From the NCBI RefSeq assembly GCF_035582795.1, contig NC_134365.1:125713577-125777576 (forward strand): a stretch of 64,000 nt of DNA. Reading direction: 5' to 3'. Below the pieces are notes generated by a model. That model did no database searches. It saw only the letters and a program-made list of their open reading frames with translations, and was not told the origin of the DNA. Positions 59,831-64,000 of the stretch are shown one piece after another; the first letter of the stretch is position 1; every line of letters starts with the position of its first letter. A program made the position numbers and the translations under genes. This DNA comes from Mycteria americana (Eukaryota > Chordata > Aves > Ciconiiformes > Ciconiidae).

Positions 59831-62800
59831 AGTCTCTGAATTTCTTTGGACGCTGGGGGGAAAGGGGCTTTGCGTGCTCTGCTTGCTTCCCCTTCTTTAT
59901 AAGGCCAAGCCTACCCACAGTCTTCCTGTGGCTTGAATGTTACCTGGGCGTCCTTGGTTCCTCTACCTTTTCCAGCTTACCCAGGAACTCGAGGGTCCCG
60001 TTTTCTCTTTACAGCCCCATTAATTTGCCCATACAGCCAGGGAGCTCCTAGGGTTTTCTCAGCGAGCTTTTTGAAAATCATCAGGTCTTGCTTCTGCTGT
60101 GATGCTTCTGAGGAGATCAGCTTTCTGCAGGTGCGTGGTGGCACAGTTTTCTGCTCATACCCACTTTGCTGAAAATGGATCAGCAACAATCTTCTGTAAC
60201 ATCACTGTCTCACTTCTCCGTATTTTCTAGCCAAAGCCCCATGACTGGGCAGACTTTTTCTTTGCCCGTTGAATTTCCTCCCCTCAGAGAAGGGTCTGTT
60301 TTACGACTGCCAGGCGCTCTAAAGCATCAGTGAAGCTATTAACTGCCTTTGGGAATTAGATTAATAAGGTCAAAGGCCAAATTATGCAAGGGAGGTTCAA
60401 TCACAATGCTGCTGCTTGCTGGTTCTATCCCCTCTGTTTTAATTGCTACCATCAAAATCATGTACTCATGAAATTGAAGCATGTTTCTGCCTCTGTAGGT
60501 GTTACAGCTAACATTTACGTGTCAGTGATGGTTTCCAAATGGATCTTCAAATGTTTTCTGGTCCTAATGGTGCCTGTAGCACAGTGCAGAGACACTGGCA
60601 GAAGTGTGCAGGCCTGTGCTGCTTCCCAGCGTACTGATTGGAGATCTGGTCAAGACAAAGTCTTGAATAATGCAAAAGAAGACTCAAGTATGTCCTTGCT
60701 CCGCTTAGAAGCAGAATCTTGTCATGTAGCTGTTGCTTTCTGATGCTAATGCAGTTAGAACAAAAAAGCACCTGAGTTTACTAAGGTTGCATATCTCTAT
60801 AAAATAGCCAGCAGCCAGTTGTTTAGAGTATTGGTATAAGACAGGCATTTGTGTTTAAAGTACTTTTGAGTTTGGAGTCCAGATAAAAAAACAAGCTGCT
60901 TTTGGTTCTGGGAATGGGCCATAGTCTTTTAATAGTGAAAAGAGAGCTATGATCAAACATCTATCTTCATCTGTCTTTTACATGGCTTCTCAAGTCACAT
61001 GTTTTCTCAGCAGTGCTTCCTTAGGTGCCTAACTCAGGGCCAAGGACTCTACTGATTGGTAATGTGCCAAAAATAACATATTTCAATACAGATTATTGCT
61101 GAGCATCTTGACTACGAGGTCTTAGGTTTCCACGTTGCAGTATCCTGAGTATAAATCAACGGAAAGGATAGTAAAAGAAACTATTTCTCAGTACAAGGAA
61201 GGTAACTTCTAAATTACAAAGCAATTCAGGAGACTTCATAGAAACATACTGATGTCTTAGTTTCTCATTATACTTTCAGTTGAACTTTCATGCACCAGAA
61301 GTCACACCACCTGAGTTACTCCTCTAGTACTCTCAACACCACTCTTACCTGTCTGTATTGCTTGAGTTGAATTTTCAGTTGCTTTTTTTTTGTATTTGAA
61401 CTACTGTTTGGATGACTTAAGAGGTGCCATAAAGGCCTATGTATTGTTTCAACTCTTCAAGATGTATCCAAAGCTCAGCTTCTTTAATAACAGCAAGAAA
61501 AGCTTGAAAATGCATACTGAAACTTAACACTGCCTGCCCTTGCAAACAGATAACAATTTTGGGAGCTAACATTGATGTGCTATCACCTGTATGAAAGGAG
61601 AGAGACTGTTTCAGCCAAATGTGATGCTAGCCTCCCATTCTGAGATATGCCCTGGAAGCTGACCCCAGAAGGAGTATGTCCTTAAATTCTTAAAGAAGAA
61701 AGAAGGAAACTGCAGTGTTGTTCTGTATCAATCGAGTATTAGTTAACTTGTTAGGTTTTAGCTTAGTTTAAATTCCGAAGTTATCTGTGAGTCTCCAGAA
61801 CCGCTTTGCTACCTTCTGTGTGAAAGCTGTGGACCGATAAAACTCTAGGACTGAAGAGTACTCCATGGATCCCCCTTTCCTGTACGTTTTCACCCCCATT
61901 AATTTTCCGTGCAGAGTTTCTTTGTGTATTCCTATACATGGTGTCAAGGGTTGCCTTGTCATGCTGCAAGACTTGCCCAATCTGTTAAGAGACCAAACGC
62001 TGTTAGTATGGGTACAGTTGCGGAATAGTTTATGCCAGAGAGAACTCTGTGTTCTAAGGAGGTGTTTGGCATGCTGGTCATTCTCTGCAGCTTGAAATTG
62101 AGATGCAAAGTTAATGCGCTGCTTCTTGAAAAGTAATGTGAGAAACAGCAAAAGTTAATTCTAGAGTTCTCCTTATAAATAAATACACATCACCTGACAT
62201 CTTGTTAAGCTGAAAAGCAACTCCTGAAATCACTGCAAAGAAGCTGATATGGAAGAAAGATTCAGCTTCAACACTGGGATTCAAGCTGTCATCTCACTTG
62301 ATGTCAAAAGTAGTTGTGGTATCTCAAGCATCCAGGTTCATTGGCAAGTAGGACAAGCCTGAGCACATATATAGGAACTCAATCTCAGGAAAATAACTTC
62401 ATGCAGCATGGAACAGGGGAAGGGTGACCTGCTCCAGATCTACTTTTTCTTTTCTCTCACATTGATATTACTTTTCACTGCCATCAGCTCTAGCAATCAA
62501 GTGCTTAGCTTGCTGTTGTCAATTAAGGGAGGACCTTTTTAGAGATGGTGGTGGTCCTACCATTTTTTTCTATGAGCAAGAGAATGGTAGGCTCATGAAT
62601 GTTCACCACAAATTCACTGTAAATCTGTTGATAGGAACTCCTGACTGGAGGCTTGTTTGCTACAATAAATAGTGTCTAGTGTCAGGAATGCTGCTTCTTG
62701 CAAAGCATGAAGCTCCTTGCTGCAAGTTTCCTGAATGACAAACACACAAGGCCTGATCTCCTTTTTCCTGTGTCATGATCTGGGACAAGACAAAGTAGCA

Positions 62801-64000
62801 GTTTGTTAGAGATCAGAGCCCTGCAAATTGAGTAGATTTTTCTGGAATTATACCTTCAAAAAAGATTTGGTCTTCAAAATGTAAAATGTTTTGGGCTGCT
62901 TATATGTAAAATATGGGGGAGCAAATGGACTCATAAATATTAAAAAGTTTTAATGTGTACATCTCCTTGAAGACAACTGTGGATTTAAACTCAAAAGGGT
63001 TACCTGGTGGGAGTATACCACACTGGTTCCTTTTAAGCCATACCTAATGTTCTTGCAACTCAGGATGTGGAGCTGCCCACATGCCTTCTTTGTATTTGCT
63101 TTTGGACTTAAAAATTGAAGAGAGCTTTTTCTTGAACTCTCCAAATGTTCTGTATAGTATCATACAAAAAGATTTTTTTTCTAAAGGCAGTTACTTCAGC
63201 GTGTTGCCTGTAGTCTGCAGGCTGAACTTCCTTAAACACCTTTCAGCATGGACAAGGTGGTGGAGAAACCACTCTCGCTTTTTTCCTTGACATGGAGTTC
63301 TTCCTGGATAAGGCAGCTACCAGCAACTCACTTTCTCAAAACCATGTTCTTTGCTGGACAAATCTGGCTTTATTTTCTGTGTCTCTGTAGCTCTTGCTCT
63401 CTAGAAGGGCAGAGGTTCTGTGCAACACTTCTGTGGTCATATCAAGTGTATTGAAAAGATGGACTTGCTCCATGAAGATTTTCTGGGTCACAGTGTGTTT
63501 CTGTGGACAGTTACTATTCTCTTACGATCTGACCTCCTCATCAGATCCATTCTCAGATACATGCTTATTTTCAAGAACAGTGATTAACAGAACCTATTAG
63601 TTATTAATAATGTATTTGGTGTGAATTCCAAGTCGGGTAGCAGGTTTTAGTCAAGCTGCCTGAAATATGTGGCTATTTGGCATATAAGGGAAAGCAGCAT
63701 TAACTAATACAACCTGACAATAGGTTAGTCAGGGAGAAAGTAGCCCCTTTGTTTAACCTTCTATATTCATTAGTGGGGTTTTTTTCTGTGTCTTTTTTCT
63801 TACTGCTCTTTTCTTTATTTCTTCCAAGCTAAAAGCAGAAAAGCTAAAATTACTAAATTACGTTGTTCTTGAAATTTGGAACAAAAAAACCTGCAGTACT
63901 TCATTTTTGTATTTTAGCAGTAGTTCCCATATTGTCCAGGAGTTCATACTAAAATGATCTGCAATTTGCATGTTCCCTATACTACCCTCATTAAAGTTCT
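59831..64000. other. Upstream flank of KDM6A, no gene recognised
   Basis: Beyond the CpG island the sequence returns to ordinary AT-rich non-coding composition. The longest frames (60384-60743 plus, 119 codons; 61768-62151 minus, 127 codons and lacking an ATG at its first codon) have no domain I recognise. If the donor at 59824 is used, downstream exons of a non-coding transcript could lie here, but I cannot place them. I see no transposon end, tRNA or tandem array. Confidence 0.7.

Noticed and set aside
60384..60743. 119-codon plus-strand frame with an ATG, considered as a coding exon of the divergent transcript
   Set aside because: No known family, no transmembrane or domain pattern, no clear splice context; length is within chance.
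61768..62151. 127-codon minus-strand frame upstream of the island, considered as a retroelement fragment
   Set aside because: Its first codon is TTG, and no polymerase, integrase or envelope motif could be recognised on either strand.

Overview
The window looks like vertebrate nuclear DNA, most likely from a bird. It is AT-rich, almost free of protein-coding sequence, has large introns, contains one sizeable CR1-type LINE with the characteristic repeated 3' octamer, and has one strong CpG island. CR1 elements are also common in turtles and crocodilians, so 'bird' is an inference and the species cannot be told. It is not a prokaryotic or accessory-element window, and nearly all open frames here are chance frames.

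The only gene I can establish is the 5' end of KDM6A (UTX, the H3K27 demethylase subunit of the COMPASS-like KMT2C/KMT2D complexes), read on the minus strand. Four coding exons can be placed to the base and join in frame: exon 1 (58017-57857), exon 2 (57597-57534), exon 3 (22238-22130) and exon 4 (10613-10564). Together they encode about 128 residues: the alanine-rich N-terminus, the linker and the start of the first TPR repeats. The remaining TPRs, the linker region and the JmjC domain lie beyond position 1. Intron 1 is tiny (259 bp), intron 2 is about 35.3 kb, intron 3 about 11.5 kb, and intron 4 runs off the window.

Layout: 1-10563 intron 4; 10564-10613 exon 4; 10614-22129 intron 3; 22130-22238 exon 3; 22239-57533 intron 2, which carries a decayed, 5'-truncated CR1 (about 46632-48795) in the same orientation as the gene; about 56.3-59.83 kb a CpG island holding exons 1-2, the 5' leader and a CCAAT/E-box/CRE-like cluster; 59.83-64 kb upstream flank with no recognisable gene. 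The far side of the island carries an E-box, a near-perfect TCTCGCGAGA-type element and a strong plus-strand splice donor, which suggests a divergent transcript.

The most interesting signals concern regulation of KDM6A. They are a start-stop (ATG-TAA) upstream element in the probable leader, a weak first start codon followed by an optimal in-frame ATG at codon 25, a weak exon-4 donor next to a U21 tract, and a possible alternative first exon in intron 2 that would splice in phase to exon 3. I found no evidence of a novel multi-gene system.
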